From the NCBI GenBank assembly GCA_965221465.1, contig OZ244892.1, positions 1,736,001-1,800,000 of the forward strand: a stretch of 64,000 bases of DNA, given 5' to 3'. Under the pieces are notes generated by a model, which saw only the letters and a list, made by a program, of their open reading frames with translations, searched no databases and was not told where the DNA came from. Both the position numbers and the translations under genes were made by a program. Shown in pieces: positions 28,049 to 37,489 of this stretch. Source of the stretch: Azophilus sp965221465. Its GTDB lineage: Bacteria > Pseudomonadota > Gammaproteobacteria > Pseudomonadales > Azotimanducaceae. The number at the start of each line of letters is the position of its first letter. Positions within the stretch are counted from its first letter, which is position 1.

Positions 28049-29881
28049 CTAAGCAGTTCGGTTCGGATGCGCCGCGTCCTCTTCGTCGGGTACCGCTTCC
28101 CCGCCCGCCGCCGCGACCTCCAGCGAGTGCATGGCTTCGGCAGTGCTGAAGAACAGGCGTCCGGTCAGTTCGGCCATCAACCTGGAGCGCTCGAGCTGAT
28201 CGAGCACCGAATGCTTGACATCGGAAAGATGCAAGTCGATGCCCTGCTGTTGCAGCGAATCGTTCAGCCGAGTCAGCATCTCGATACCGCTCACGTCGAT
28301 GACGTTGATCGCGCTGCACACCAGCACGACGTGATCGGTCTGTGGCCGACGGGCGACGATACGCAGGATACGGGTCTCGATGTTGTTGGCGTTGGCGAAA
28401 AAGATGTTCTCGTCGACGCGGACGGCCGCGACGTGCTCGCGGGTTTCCGCATCGTGCCGCCGCACGGCGCGAAAGCTGTCCGATTCGCCGACGCGCCCCA
28501 CCAGGGTCACCTGGGCGCGGCTCGAGCGGCGCACGAAAAATGCGATCGACAGCAGCACGCCGGCAATCAGCCCACCCTCCACGCCGAAGGCGAGCACGGT
28601 GACGAAGGTCACCAGTTCGGTGACGCCGTCTTCCCGGTAGACCCGCCAGTGACGATACACCGACCGGAGGTCGATCAGGCCCACCACGGAAACGATGACG
28701 ATGGCCGCAAGGGTGGCCTGGGGCAGGTCCTTGAAGAGCGGTGTGGCCACCATCAGCACCGCCAGTATCGCCAGCACGCAGATGAGCGAACTGACCGGCG
28801 TGCGGGCGCCCGACTGGTAGTTGACGCTGCTGCCCGAAAAGCTGCCGGCCACCGGCGTGGCTCCGGAGAATCCGGCGGCAAGGTTGGCCGCACCGAGCGC
28901 CAGGAGTTCCTGGGGGTTGTCCAGCCGGGCACGCTCGCGCACGGCCAGGGAGGAGGCGATGGTGTAGCTCTCCACATAGACCACTGCCGCGATCATGGCC
29001 GCGGACGGCATGACCTGCAGCCACATCAGAGGATCGAGCGGCGGCAGCGTGAGTTCAGGCAGACCGCCGGGAATGTGGCCGGCCGTGTCCACCCCGAAGT
29101 TCAGGTCCAGGTCGAACAGGGCCACCACCAGGGTGGCGAACAACAGCACCAGCAGCGGCCCGGCCCTCGAGACCGCTGCAGAATCCCGCAGCACCGGCCA
29201 GATTCGCGCCAGAAGCCGGTCGCCATGGCGACGTGCCGCCCAGATCAGGGCGAGGCTGCCGATGGCGATCGACAGCGTTGCCGGGTTGAGGGATCCGATG
29301 TTCGTTATCAGGCCCCAGAGCGCCGCGATGGGGATGGCGCCCGCTTCCTTGTCAATGCCGGTAAAACCGTTCAATTGGCTGAGGATGATCAACACCGCGG
29401 CGGCGTTGATGAAACCGGTGATCACCGGGTAGCTCAGGAGGTGCACGATGCCCCCCATTTGCGTGAGCCGAAGCACCAGCAGGAATATCCCCGCTTCGAT
29501 GCAGATCACCGTGGTCACGGCCATGGGGCCCCCGGCGAAATCGGGTGCGTGCTGGCCGATGGCAGCGGCTACCATCAGCGCCGCCACGGCCACCGGCCCG
29601 ACCACCAGGTGACGCGAGGAACCGAGCACCGTATAGGCGAACATCGGCACCAGGCAGGCATAGAGCCCGGCCTGGGGCGGCAGGCCGGCGAGAAAGGCAT
29701 AGGCCATCGACTTGGGCACGGAGATCACCGCGACCACCAGCCCGGCCACCAGGTCGTGGTTGAAGTCGGCGGGCCGATACCGCACCAGAACGCCCAGCAA
29801 CGGCAGATAGCCGCGCCAGCCGCGGTCAACCGGGGTCGATTCCCGATCGGGCTGAGGGGATGCCGGTTCCTGCAGATTCAT
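28049..29881 (-). CDS. SulP family anion transporter with STAS domain
   Basis: The 610-residue inner-membrane protein has the SulP signature region VVAVISVPKSMAYAFLAGLPPQAGLYA near residues 50-76 and about twelve membrane segments. The C-terminal STAS domain includes VCSAINVIDVSGIEML and SDVKHSVLDQL. SulP proteins carry sulfate, bicarbonate or dicarboxylates; the substrate cannot be told here. The start is the ATG at 29881, since the open frame to 30037 is not conserved in type. The stop is embedded in the possible start region of the MFS gene. Confidence 0.9.
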   Translation of the reverse strand: MNLQEPASPQPDRESTPVDRGWRGYLPLLGVLVRYRPADFNHDLVAGLVVAVISVPKSMAYAFLAGLPPQAGLYACLVPMFAYTVLGSSRHLVVGPVAVAALMVAAAIGQHAPDFAGGPMAVTTVICIEAGIFLLVLRLTQMGGIVHLLSYPVITGFINAAAVLIILSQLNGFTGIDKEAGAIPIAALWGLITNIGSLNPATLSIAIGSLALIWAARRHGDRLLARIWPVLRDSAAVSRAGPLLVLLFATLVVALFDLDLNFGVDTAGHIPGGLPELTLPPLDPLMWLQVMPSAAMIAAVVYVESYTIASSLAVRERARLDNPQELLALGAANLAAGFSGATPVAGSFSGSSVNYQSGARTPVSSLICVLAILAVLMVATPLFKDLPQATLAAIVIVSVVGLIDLRSVYRHWRVYREDGVTELVTFVTVLAFGVEGGLIAGVLLSIAFFVRRSSRAQVTLVGRVGESDSFRAVRRHDAETREHVAAVRVDENIFFANANNIETRILRIVARRPQTDHVVLVCSAINVIDVSGIEMLTRLNDSLQQQGIDLHLSDVKHSVLDQLERSRLMAELTGRLFFSTAEAMHSLEVAAAGGEAVPDEEDAAHPNRTA

Positions 29882-29931
29882 CCTGCGGATTGTACCTGTA
29901 CCGCACCGGCAGGGCGGCGTGCGCTCGTTCG

Positions 29932-29957
29932 GCCGCACCCCCGCATTCACGTGCGGC
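29932..29957. other. Hairpin upstream of the SulP gene
   Basis: GCCGCAC at 29932-29938 pairs with GTGCGGC at 29951-29957 across 12 bases. It lies in the 232-bp gap between the thiolase stop and the SulP start, where no gene is seen. It could be a terminator stem for the thiolase transcript, but no T-run follows. Confidence 0.35.
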
Positions 29958-30113
29958 GATGGGTCGACAGTAGCCGGAATCGAATGACTTGGCCAATCGG
30001 TAAGCCGGAATGGCGCAAGCGCACGAACGCCGTCCATTCTGCACGCGAACCAGCGCGCGGCAATTCAGCCCGTCAAGCGGACCCGGTCTGCGATTGGCCC
30101 GATTCGAATGCGG

Positions 30114-31310
30114 TCAGGCCGCGCCGACGATGCACACCGCGGCGACGTTCTGATTCGGGGCCCCGCCGAGATTGTGGGTCAGGCCGATGCTCGGGCTGGG
30201 GAGTTGGCGTTCCTCCGCGCGGCCCTGCAACTGCAGGTACATCTCGTAGAGCATGCGAATGCCGGACGCGCCGATGGGGTGCCCGAAGCACTTCAGGCCG
30301 CCATCGATCTGGCAGGGAATGGCGCCATCCGCGTCGTAGAAGCCGTCCATGACGTCCTTCAATGCGCCACCCTCCGGCGAAAGCTGCAGGTCTTCCGTGG
30401 TGACGAACTCGGTGATGGAAAAGCAGTCGTGGCATTCGAACAGGCTGACTTCGTCGCGGGGCTTCCTGATGCCCGCCTCCGCATAGGCCTTGGAGGCGGC
30501 GATGCGGGTGGTGTGGAAATAGCTGCCGTCCCAGGCGCTGTGCCCCGATTCCGAGCCGTTGGAGAGCGAGAGCTGCAATGCCTTGATGGTGACGATGTTG
30601 TCCTTGCCGAGACGGCGTGCGATCTCGGGCGTGGTGACGATGGCAGCCGCCGCACCGTCGCTGACGCCGCAACAGTCGAACAGCCCCAGGGGTTCGGCAA
30701 TCATCGGTGCGTTGATGGCGTCGTCTTCGGAGATTGCCCGGCGCAGGTGCGCCTTCGGGTTCCTGGTGCCGTTGGCGTGGCTCTTGACGGAAACATGCGC
30801 AATGGCACGCTTCAGGTCGTCCTTGTCGATGGCGTGCTTTGCCCGGTAGGCGCTGGCGAGTTGCGCAAAGCTGCCGGGCGCCGAACCGGTTGCCGTCCAC
30901 AATGGCGACAAGGTGCCGGCGTTACCCCCGGGAAGGCCACCGTAGCCGGTATCCTTCAGTTTCTCGACGCCCAACGCGAGGGCGATATCCGCCGCCCCGG
31001 AGGCCACCGCGTAGACCGCGCCGCGAAAGGCCTCGGAGCCGGAAGCACAGAAATTCTCCACGCGCGTCACGGCAATGTTGGGCAGTCGCAGCGAAACGCT
31101 GAGCGGCAGGCCGCTGCGCCCCACGTTGACAAAGTCCATCGCCGTGGAAAGCCAGGCCGCGTCGATCTCGTTGCGGTCTATGGCCGCATCGTCGAGCGCC
31201 TCTTCGAAGGCCTCGACGATCAGTTCTTCCGCGCCCGCATCCCAGCGTTCGCCGAATTTCGAGCAGCCCATGCCGAGAATCGCAACCTTGTCCTTGATGC
31301 CTTGTGCCAT
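30114..31310 (-). CDS. Thiolase family protein (SCP2/lipid-transfer type)
   Basis: The 398-residue enzyme keeps the thiolase catalytic residues: nucleophile Cys in ENFCASGSEAFRG, His in FECHDCFSITE, and His in GGLKCFGHPIGASG. It should catalyse condensation or cleavage of a 3-ketoacyl-CoA. It lies 26 bp downstream of an HMG-CoA-synthase-like protein with an OB domain. That arrangement echoes thiolase/HMGCS/DUF35 assemblies known from archaea, so the two products may form a complex. The start is the ATG at 31310. Confidence 0.9.
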   Translation of the reverse strand: MAQGIKDKVAILGMGCSKFGERWDAGAEELIVEAFEEALDDAAIDRNEIDAAWLSTAMDFVNVGRSGLPLSVSLRLPNIAVTRVENFCASGSEAFRGAVYAVASGAADIALALGVEKLKDTGYGGLPGGNAGTLSPLWTATGSAPGSFAQLASAYRAKHAIDKDDLKRAIAHVSVKSHANGTRNPKAHLRRAISEDDAINAPMIAEPLGLFDCCGVSDGAAAAIVTTPEIARRLGKDNIVTIKALQLSLSNGSESGHSAWDGSYFHTTRIAASKAYAEAGIRKPRDEVSLFECHDCFSITEFVTTEDLQLSPEGGALKDVMDGFYDADGAIPCQIDGGLKCFGHPIGASGIRMLYEMYLQLQGRAEERQLPSPSIGLTHNLGGAPNQNVAAVCIVGAA

Positions 31311-31336
31311 CGGGTATGTCCTCCTGGACGATCGTT

Positions 31337-32785
31337 TCAGGCGGCGCGAACGGGCACCGCTTTCCAGAAATACCTCGGCAGCCCTCGCTGCCGGTCGACC
31401 GACTTGATGCGAAACCGCATCTCCACCTGCATGCCGACCTCGATTTCACCGACGTCGACATCGGTGAAATCGGTCATGAGGCGACCTCCGTTCTCGAAGT
31501 CAATCATGCCATAGTGCGACGGCGGATTGGGAGTGAACGCCAGATAGTCCGCCGACCAGCTGGCAATTCTGGCCGGCTCGTCCCGGAACGACCAGGGCTC
31601 CTGGGTGTCGGTGGCGCGGCATTGCGGATTGACGCAGACGCGGCTCCGCGGGAACTGCAGGGTGCCGCAGCGGGTGCAACGCCCGCCCACGAGCCCGAGC
31701 AACATGTCCCGATGGCGGTATACCGTGGAAAGCGATGTCTGAAACTCCGCCGCTTCGCCGCGCTTGCCTTCGTCGATACGAACGAGGTCGTTGAAGGCGA
31801 GATACTTGAAATAGTTGTCTTCCGGCTGGCGTGCCGCGAGCGCGGCCGACACGGATTGCGGCGCCGTGTAACCGGCAACCGCCTCCGTCGCCCTGAACAA
31901 CAACGCCTCGCAGCCGTTGCCAAAGCTGCACACCAGCAACAGATCGCCCGGCTCGACGCGGGTTTCCAGCGCGTAGAGCGCCATGATCAGGGGATGCGCG
32001 GTGCCGGTCTCGCCGAGGTTGCCGCCGAGATCCTCCACCACCGCATCGCCCGCAATGCCGCAGCGACCGGCGGTCTGCAGAGCAGCGCGTCGAATGGTGC
32101 TCGGCAAGACGAAATGCGCAATGGCATCGGCGGAAACGCCGGTGTTCTCCAGCAGACGCGCCACCGTGGCCGGCACGATCTTGGCGAGGCCCTCGTCGCG
32201 AATCCAGCGTTCTTCCCAGTCGTAGTCGAACTCCTGCCCCGCACCGCGATAGTGATCGAGAAAGTCCACCGTCTCGACGGAGCCACCGACGAGTTCGAGC
32301 AGCACATCCTCTGCACCGACTGAAACGCCGACAGCGCCGTCGCCCCAGGCCAGTTCGCCCGGGCTTCTTGCCATCGACCGGCGCTTTTCGGACGCGACGA
32401 GCAACACCTCGTGGGCGCCGGCCCGCACCGACGCACAGGCCTGGGCCAGCGCGCCAAGGGCCGCGCGTTGCGACGAGGTGACGTCAAGGGTGCGGATATC
32501 GCCTTCCAGGGAAAGCGCGGTCGCGACGATGCCGGCCTGCTGCCGGTCTGCGAAGGGGCCCGATGTGCTCGCGAACATCAGACCCTCGGGCCGACCGTTG
32601 ACCGCCAGACCCCGCGCCGCTTCCACACCCATGGTGATGGCGTCTTCGTCCCAACTGCAGATGGCCCGCTCGCCCCGTCCCTTGCCGGCATAGGACGGAT
32701 CGTTCCAGACGTGGGCCGCAGCAATGGCGCTGCGCTGCAGGCGAAGCCTTGGAATGTAAGCGTTGTATCCGGTGATTCCGACCAT
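31337..32785 (-). CDS. HMG-CoA synthase-like protein fused to a DUF35 zinc-ribbon/OB domain
   Basis: Residues 1 to about 340 have the 3-hydroxy-3-methylglutaryl-CoA synthase fold, starting MVGITGYNAYIPRLRL. Then a zinc ribbon (GGRCTRCGTLQFPRSRVC, then a fourth Cys in NPQC) and an OB fold of the DUF35 type follow. By eye the catalytic Cys of DVTNACYGGT aligns with Gln in DVTSSQRAAL, and the His-containing FHQP aligns with FVLP. It therefore may be a non-catalytic partner of the adjacent thiolase. The ATG at 32785 follows AAGGAAC; total 482 residues. Confidence 0.85.
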   Translation of the reverse strand: MVGITGYNAYIPRLRLQRSAIAAAHVWNDPSYAGKGRGERAICSWDEDAITMGVEAARGLAVNGRPEGLMFASTSGPFADRQQAGIVATALSLEGDIRTLDVTSSQRAALGALAQACASVRAGAHEVLLVASEKRRSMARSPGELAWGDGAVGVSVGAEDVLLELVGGSVETVDFLDHYRGAGQEFDYDWEERWIRDEGLAKIVPATVARLLENTGVSADAIAHFVLPSTIRRAALQTAGRCGIAGDAVVEDLGGNLGETGTAHPLIMALYALETRVEPGDLLLVCSFGNGCEALLFRATEAVAGYTAPQSVSAALAARQPEDNYFKYLAFNDLVRIDEGKRGEAAEFQTSLSTVYRHRDMLLGLVGGRCTRCGTLQFPRSRVCVNPQCRATDTQEPWSFRDEPARIASWSADYLAFTPNPPSHYGMIDFENGGRLMTDFTDVDVGEIEVGMQVEMRFRIKSVDRQRGLPRYFWKAVPVRAA

Positions 32786-32883
32786 TGAAACGTTCCTTGA
32801 ATGAGATGCGGCGATCGGGCGCCCTTGCAACATGCCCTCATGATTGATCAAATCCGTGCCGAATGCCATCCGGGAGGGTCACG

Positions 32884-34602
32884 ATGCCAACTTCCAGCCG
32901 CCGTCCGTTCGGAAACCGCCGGACATTCCTCAAATCCGCAATGGCAGGCGCCGCAGCCGGCGCGCTGGCACCGCAATCCGCACTCGTTTTCGCCGACCAG
33001 GTGCAACTGCTCTCCGACGACGAGCGCCGCCGCCTGCTCGAACTGGCCAATTTCGGGCGCAAGGTTCCCGATTCCGGCAAGCAGGGTCTGGTCATCTGCT
33101 CCCATCCGCTGGCGACCCGGGCCGGCGTGGATGTGCTCGAGGCCGGCGGCAACGCGGCCGATGCGGCACTCGCCACCTCTGTCTGCCAGACCGTGGTGGA
33201 ACCCCACATGACGGGCATCACCGGCGTGCTGTCGCAGCTTTACTTCGATGCCGAAACGGGCGAGACCACCTATGTGAACGGCAGCGCAGCGCGCCCTGCG
33301 GCGCCGCTCGACGGGTTCTCCCCCGCCGACCTGGCCAATGGCCGCGGCGTCGCCGTACCGGGATTCTGGGCCGGATTCGAGGCGGCCCATGCCCGCCACG
33401 GGCAAGCCTCGAGGGAGACCGTCATGAAAGCGGCGATCGGCTATGCCCGGGACGGTTTCGAGATTCACCCGTTCCTCTGGGGCGAGATCTTCACGGAGTA
33501 CTCGAGGATCGGCCGTACACCCCAGGGCCGGGAGGTTTTTTCCCGCAACAACACCCTGCCCCGCCCCGGCGATTTGCTGGTGCAGGCACGGGCCGCCGAC
33601 ACCCTGACGGCGCTCTTGGAGGAAGGCAACGACTACTTCTATCGGGGCGCATTCGCGCAGGAACTCGTCGATGTCGTGCAGGCCGCCGGCGGCGTGCTGA
33701 CCCTGGAAGACATGGAGCAGTACGAGGCCCGCTGGCAGCCGCCCGCCGAAGGCAGCTATCGCGGCTACCGGGTACTCGGCTCGCCGCCGCCGGACCATGG
33801 CGGGTCGCACCTCATCGAAATTCTCAACATGGTGGAACTGCTCGACCTGCAGAAGCTGGGCCCGCCCACCGAATCCGCCGAATCGCTGTTCCACATGGCG
33901 CGCATCGCCAACCAGGTGTATCTCGACGGCTTCAAGCAGCACGACCCGGCGACCCACGAACTGCCCCTGGAACTGATCCTCAGCAAGGAATACGCCCGCA
34001 TGCGCTTCGAGTTGATGCAGATGGATCAGAAAGTGGACGCCGGCCCCGTGCCGCCCCCGGCAGGCAGCAACCATGTGACCGCGGTGGACGCAAAGGGCAA
34101 CGTCGCGACCATCCTGCACTCCTGCATGTCGCTGCCCTGGTCGAACGGGCTCTTTGCCGGCGGCGTCACCGTGGTCGCGGCCGGCGCCCACTACATGCGG
34201 GTGATGCCCGGCCCCGGCGACCGGATCTCGGCGTACGTGTGCCCGAACATCGTCTTCGACGGCAAACGGCCGGTGCTGGCTTCCGGTTCGCCGAGCGTGA
34301 GCCTGCTGCAGAACATCCTGCAGAACACCACGAACATTCTCGATTTCGGCATTCCCATCGGCGAGTCGGTGAACCGGCCGCGCTTCGGGGGCGGGTCGTA
34401 CACCAGCCCGGGCAAGCTGCTGGTCGAAGTCGACCTGGACGAAAAGGTGCGCACGGCTGCCGCGAAACGTGGCATCGCCTGGGATGTGGTCAACCCGTGG
34501 AACTGGCACCACGGCTCGTTCGAAGGGATATTCATGGAGGCTGACGGCACGGCTCATGCCTGCGGCGACCCGCGCCGCAACGCCATGGCCCTGGCGGTCT
34601 GA
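32884..34602 (+). CDS. Gamma-glutamyltransferase-like protein with Tat signal
   Basis: This 572-residue Ntn-hydrolase-family protein starts with a twin-arginine signal (NRRTFLKSAMAGAAAGAL), predicting folded export. Family motifs include DVLEAGGNAADAALATSV, ATRAG and the late TGI/GVLSQLYF region. The autoprocessing Thr of TTHYSVVD aligns with Ser in SNHVTAVD, and GSPGG is GSPSV, so activity may differ from classical gamma-glutamyl transfer. The ATG at 32884 has GGGAGGG upstream. It is divergent from the HMGCS-like gene and 31 bp before an acetyltransferase. Confidence 0.82.
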   Translation: MPTSSRRPFGNRRTFLKSAMAGAAAGALAPQSALVFADQVQLLSDDERRRLLELANFGRKVPDSGKQGLVICSHPLATRAGVDVLEAGGNAADAALATSVCQTVVEPHMTGITGVLSQLYFDAETGETTYVNGSAARPAAPLDGFSPADLANGRGVAVPGFWAGFEAAHARHGQASRETVMKAAIGYARDGFEIHPFLWGEIFTEYSRIGRTPQGREVFSRNNTLPRPGDLLVQARAADTLTALLEEGNDYFYRGAFAQELVDVVQAAGGVLTLEDMEQYEARWQPPAEGSYRGYRVLGSPPPDHGGSHLIEILNMVELLDLQKLGPPTESAESLFHMARIANQVYLDGFKQHDPATHELPLELILSKEYARMRFELMQMDQKVDAGPVPPPAGSNHVTAVDAKGNVATILHSCMSLPWSNGLFAGGVTVVAAGAHYMRVMPGPGDRISAYVCPNIVFDGKRPVLASGSPSVSLLQNILQNTTNILDFGIPIGESVNRPRFGGGSYTSPGKLLVEVDLDEKVRTAAAKRGIAWDVVNPWNWHHGSFEGIFMEADGTAHACGDPRRNAMALAV

Positions 34603-34633
34603 GGTCTGCCCGGGAGCACGAGGGCGCAAGAGC

Positions 34634-35851
34634 ATGAGCATCGAAATCCGACCTGCGACAGCCGAGGAATTCGACCAGCTCGGAACCCTCACCAGCTATG
34701 TGTACGCCGGCAAGCTCGGCCATGGCCCGGAAAACACGGTGACGTCGTCGAACCGCCCCGAGTGGTCGTTGTGTGCCTTCGACGGGCCTCGCCTCGTCAC
34801 GAGTTACTCGACCATCCCCTTCACCATGCGCGCCAACGGCAATGCCGTGCCCATGGGTGGCGTCTCCACCGTGGGCACCCTGCCCGAGTACCGCCGCCGC
34901 GGCCTCATGAGCCGTATCACCCGGAAGGCATTCGCCGACATGCGCGAACGGGGCCAGGGGGTCGCCGCGCTCTGGGCTTCCCAGGCCGCCATTTACCAAC
35001 GTTACGGCTACAGCATGGTCACCGTCATGCGCGACTACCATCTGGACATCGCGGACATCGATTTCCACGACGGGGACGACGGCACGAGCGAGGTGGAACG
35101 TCTCGACATCGCCGGCGGCTACGACTTCGTCAAGCAGATCTACATCGGTTTCATCGCCGAGCGCATGTGCTATCTGCACCGGGGGCGGCCGCTGTGGCAC
35201 AACAACGCTTTCGAGGAAAAAGACGCCGAGGGTCCCGTCCACATCGCCCTGTCCCGGGACGGCGACGGGTCGCCGGACGGCTACATGGTCTACACGTTGC
35301 GCCACGACGCGCACGATCACCCCAGTCGTTCGCAGGAGATACGGATTCGCGATCTCGCCTGGCTCACGCCCGCCGCCTACCGATCCCTGTGGAGCTTCGT
35401 GAAACGACACGACCTGGTCGGCAGCGTGCGCTGGAACAACGCGCCGGCGGACGACCCTGCCCTCGAGTTTTTCCTCGAGCCGAGAATGTTGAACGCCCGC
35501 GACCACGAGGGCATGTGGCTGCGCATCGTCGATGTGCCGACGGCGCTTGCGGGACGTGGCTGGGATGCCGAGGGCGAACTGACGCTTGCCATCGCCGAGG
35601 ATCGAATCGCCCCCTGGAACGTCGGCCACTGGCGGCTTTCCGTCTCCGATGGAACCGGCGAAGTCGGCGTGGCCCAGGGCGACCCGGACATCGCGCTGTC
35701 GGTCAAGGCGCTCGCCCTGCTCTACGCCGGCCGCCGTTCAGTTCGCGAACTGGCCGCCCTCGGCATGCTAAAGGGCGAGGTCGCAGCACTCCGCCGGGCC
35801 GACACGCTGTTCGCGACGCGCCACGCACCGCATTGCCCCGATCGGTTCTGA
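34634..35851 (+). CDS. Eis-like GNAT N-acetyltransferase with SCP2-type C-terminal domain
   Basis: The 405-residue protein has an N-terminal GNAT domain with the acetyl-CoA loop GVSTVGTLPEYRRRGLMSRI. A second GNAT-like middle region and a C-terminal sterol-carrier-like domain (LSVSDGTGEVGVAQGDPDI) follow. This three-part layout is that of the Eis family, which acetylates amines, including lysines and aminoglycosides. The natural substrate is not predictable. The ATG at 34634 lies 31 bp after the gamma-glutamyltransferase-like gene, so the two are probably co-transcribed. Confidence 0.87.
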   Translation: MSIEIRPATAEEFDQLGTLTSYVYAGKLGHGPENTVTSSNRPEWSLCAFDGPRLVTSYSTIPFTMRANGNAVPMGGVSTVGTLPEYRRRGLMSRITRKAFADMRERGQGVAALWASQAAIYQRYGYSMVTVMRDYHLDIADIDFHDGDDGTSEVERLDIAGGYDFVKQIYIGFIAERMCYLHRGRPLWHNNAFEEKDAEGPVHIALSRDGDGSPDGYMVYTLRHDAHDHPSRSQEIRIRDLAWLTPAAYRSLWSFVKRHDLVGSVRWNNAPADDPALEFFLEPRMLNARDHEGMWLRIVDVPTALAGRGWDAEGELTLAIAEDRIAPWNVGHWRLSVSDGTGEVGVAQGDPDIALSVKALALLYAGRRSVRELAALGMLKGEVAALRRADTLFATRHAPHCPDRF

Positions 35852-35940
35852 GCCCGCCGGCGCTGTTCCGCCGGTCTATCGAGTTTCAGATTGACGCCGG
35901 ACAACTCGACGGAGCCGCCGCGAGCGAAGTCGCCGAACCC

Positions 35941-36047
35941 AACGGCACGGCTATAGCCTCGAGTTGCTGTCGACCGTTTCTTCGGCTCGCCAACGAAAGC
36001 CCATGCCAGCCCTCGCCCAAACGGCCGAACCGTCAGGCTATTCATGG
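35941..36047. repeat. 107-bp repeat R1 downstream of tandem gene 1
   Basis: It runs from AACGGCACGGCTAT to GTCAGGCTATTCATGG and aligns without gaps to 37490-37596 with about 15 differences counted by eye. A further partial copy of its last part (GCCGAACTGTCAGGCAATTCATGG) follows near 36097-36119 and touches the 3' end of the secreted-protein gene. The 262-bp stretch 35852-36113 contains no gene besides this repeat. Confidence 0.8.
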
Positions 36048-36113
36048 ACAGTGGGAGTCCCAATAACCAGCGACGAATGGCGCCTGGTCCAAACGGCCGA
36101 ACTGTCAGGCAAT

Positions 36114-37415
36114 TCATGGCATTGACGAGAGATTCGCCAAATGGCCGGTGGGGGTTTCGAGCAGGCTCATGACCAGCACGTTGCCGCCGGCGCGAACCTC
36201 GAGACGCCATTTCCCGGCCCCATCGCCCAATCGTCCTTCAAGATCATCGCCCATCTCGAGTTCCGCAGCGGTCACGACTCGGGCGCCCAATGCGGGTATG
36301 GCAATCCGAACCGGGCCGGATTCCGCGGCACTGCGGTCGATGCCGACAATCTCGACCTCGGTTTCGGACGCTTCGAGGTTGACCACTCGAAGCTTGCTGA
36401 CCTGATTGGTGTTGCTGCCGGGATTGAAGAAAACGACACGATGTCCGTCGTCGTCCACGGGAACAACATCGTGAGCGTTGGTGAAGAAACCGTCATCGGT
36501 GCGCACGTAAGCCAACACCTCCAGTTCCAGCTCGGATTCGATTTCGAGCCACCAGTCTCCCTGGCCGTGACCGAACGCTCCGACAGTGCCCTTGTCTTCA
36601 TTGCCCATCTCGAGGTCACTGGCATTCACATTGATAGCCGCGCCTGCGCCGATCGGCAAGGAAACCGATTCTGCAGCACCGTAACCGGCATCGTCGTAAG
36701 CCCTGATGACCAATTCACCGTCCACATTCGACTTGTTGAGTACGCGCAACAAGCCCTGCTGTCCGTTGGCGCTGTTCCAGGCGGACACAAACAAGGGAAC
36801 GATGGTCGGTCCGTCTTCCTGGCCGATAACCTCCACCCGCACATCCTGCTTTGCAGACCGGCCGCCAGGGTCGGTTGCCCGAATGGTGAACGTGCGAATC
36901 CCGACTGATTCCGGCGTTATGGAAACCCATTCGTCCCCGGATTTCGATGAATAGCCGAGGCTACCCGCAGCTTCTACGGAGTAGGCAAGGTCGTCTCCAT
37001 TGAGATCGCCGAAGAACGGGGCTGCAACGATGGTGACGGTATCCCTCGTCGTGCGGGGCGGGATTTCGCCACGCGCGCGAACGCCGCGATTGGGGTGCGG
37101 CGGTTCCGGATTCACCGATACGATTTTCCAACGGTTGGCGGCAAGAGGCTCCGCCTCATAGTCGTATTCCACGCCTTCGACTGCACCAAAGCCATCGTCG
37201 GTGCCAGTTGGCGGAGCGCAGGGGCCGCCAAAGACCGCCGGTTCCCAGCAGAGTTCGCCCGCCTGGTTTACTCTCAGTTTGACGAAGACGGTACGGTAGA
37301 TCGTACACTCCTGGAAGGGCGCCAGCACATCTCCTGACCGACACCCCGTCTGGGAGTGCGCGGCCTGCGCAAACGAAAGAGTCATGCCGATCACGGCGAC
37401 GATAATCAGTTTCAT
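36114..37415 (-). CDS. Secreted cadherin-like/beta-repeat protein, tandem copy 1
   Basis: I do not recognise a function. The 433-residue protein has a clear signal peptide (MKLIIVAVIGMTLSFAQAAHS). A cadherin/Ig-like segment follows (DLNGDDLAYSVEAAGSL to TFTIRATDPGG), then two related beta-rich repeats of about 110 residues. The repeats begin LRVLNKSNVDGELVI and LRVVNLEASETEVEI; both contain an ASDLEMG or AAELEMG turn followed by GDWWLEIES or GKWRLEVRA. It has no membrane anchor or sortase motif, so it is likely periplasmic or surface-exposed. AGGAAG precedes the ATG at 37415. It is a tandem paralogue of the next gene. Confidence 0.75.
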   Translation of the reverse strand: MKLIIVAVIGMTLSFAQAAHSQTGCRSGDVLAPFQECTIYRTVFVKLRVNQAGELCWEPAVFGGPCAPPTGTDDGFGAVEGVEYDYEAEPLAANRWKIVSVNPEPPHPNRGVRARGEIPPRTTRDTVTIVAAPFFGDLNGDDLAYSVEAAGSLGYSSKSGDEWVSITPESVGIRTFTIRATDPGGRSAKQDVRVEVIGQEDGPTIVPLFVSAWNSANGQQGLLRVLNKSNVDGELVIRAYDDAGYGAAESVSLPIGAGAAINVNASDLEMGNEDKGTVGAFGHGQGDWWLEIESELELEVLAYVRTDDGFFTNAHDVVPVDDDGHRVVFFNPGSNTNQVSKLRVVNLEASETEVEIVGIDRSAAESGPVRIAIPALGARVVTAAELEMGDDLEGRLGDGAGKWRLEVRAGGNVLVMSLLETPTGHLANLSSMP

Positions 37416-37489
37416 TGTATCTTCCTGCCCCAACGCCGCCCCTCGAACGTGGCAAGCATCCACGGCGTCCAGCGGCGGTTGCAGAAGCC

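Noticed and set aside
27635..30352. Plus-strand open frame of 905 codons
   Set aside because: It is opposite the MFS and SulP genes, very rich in His, Gln, Gly and Arg, with no domain; a shadow.
30108..31514. Long plus-strand open frame of 468 codons
   Set aside because: It is the reverse-strand shadow of the thiolase and HMGCS-like genes in G+C-rich DNA, has no family motifs and no ribosome-binding site.
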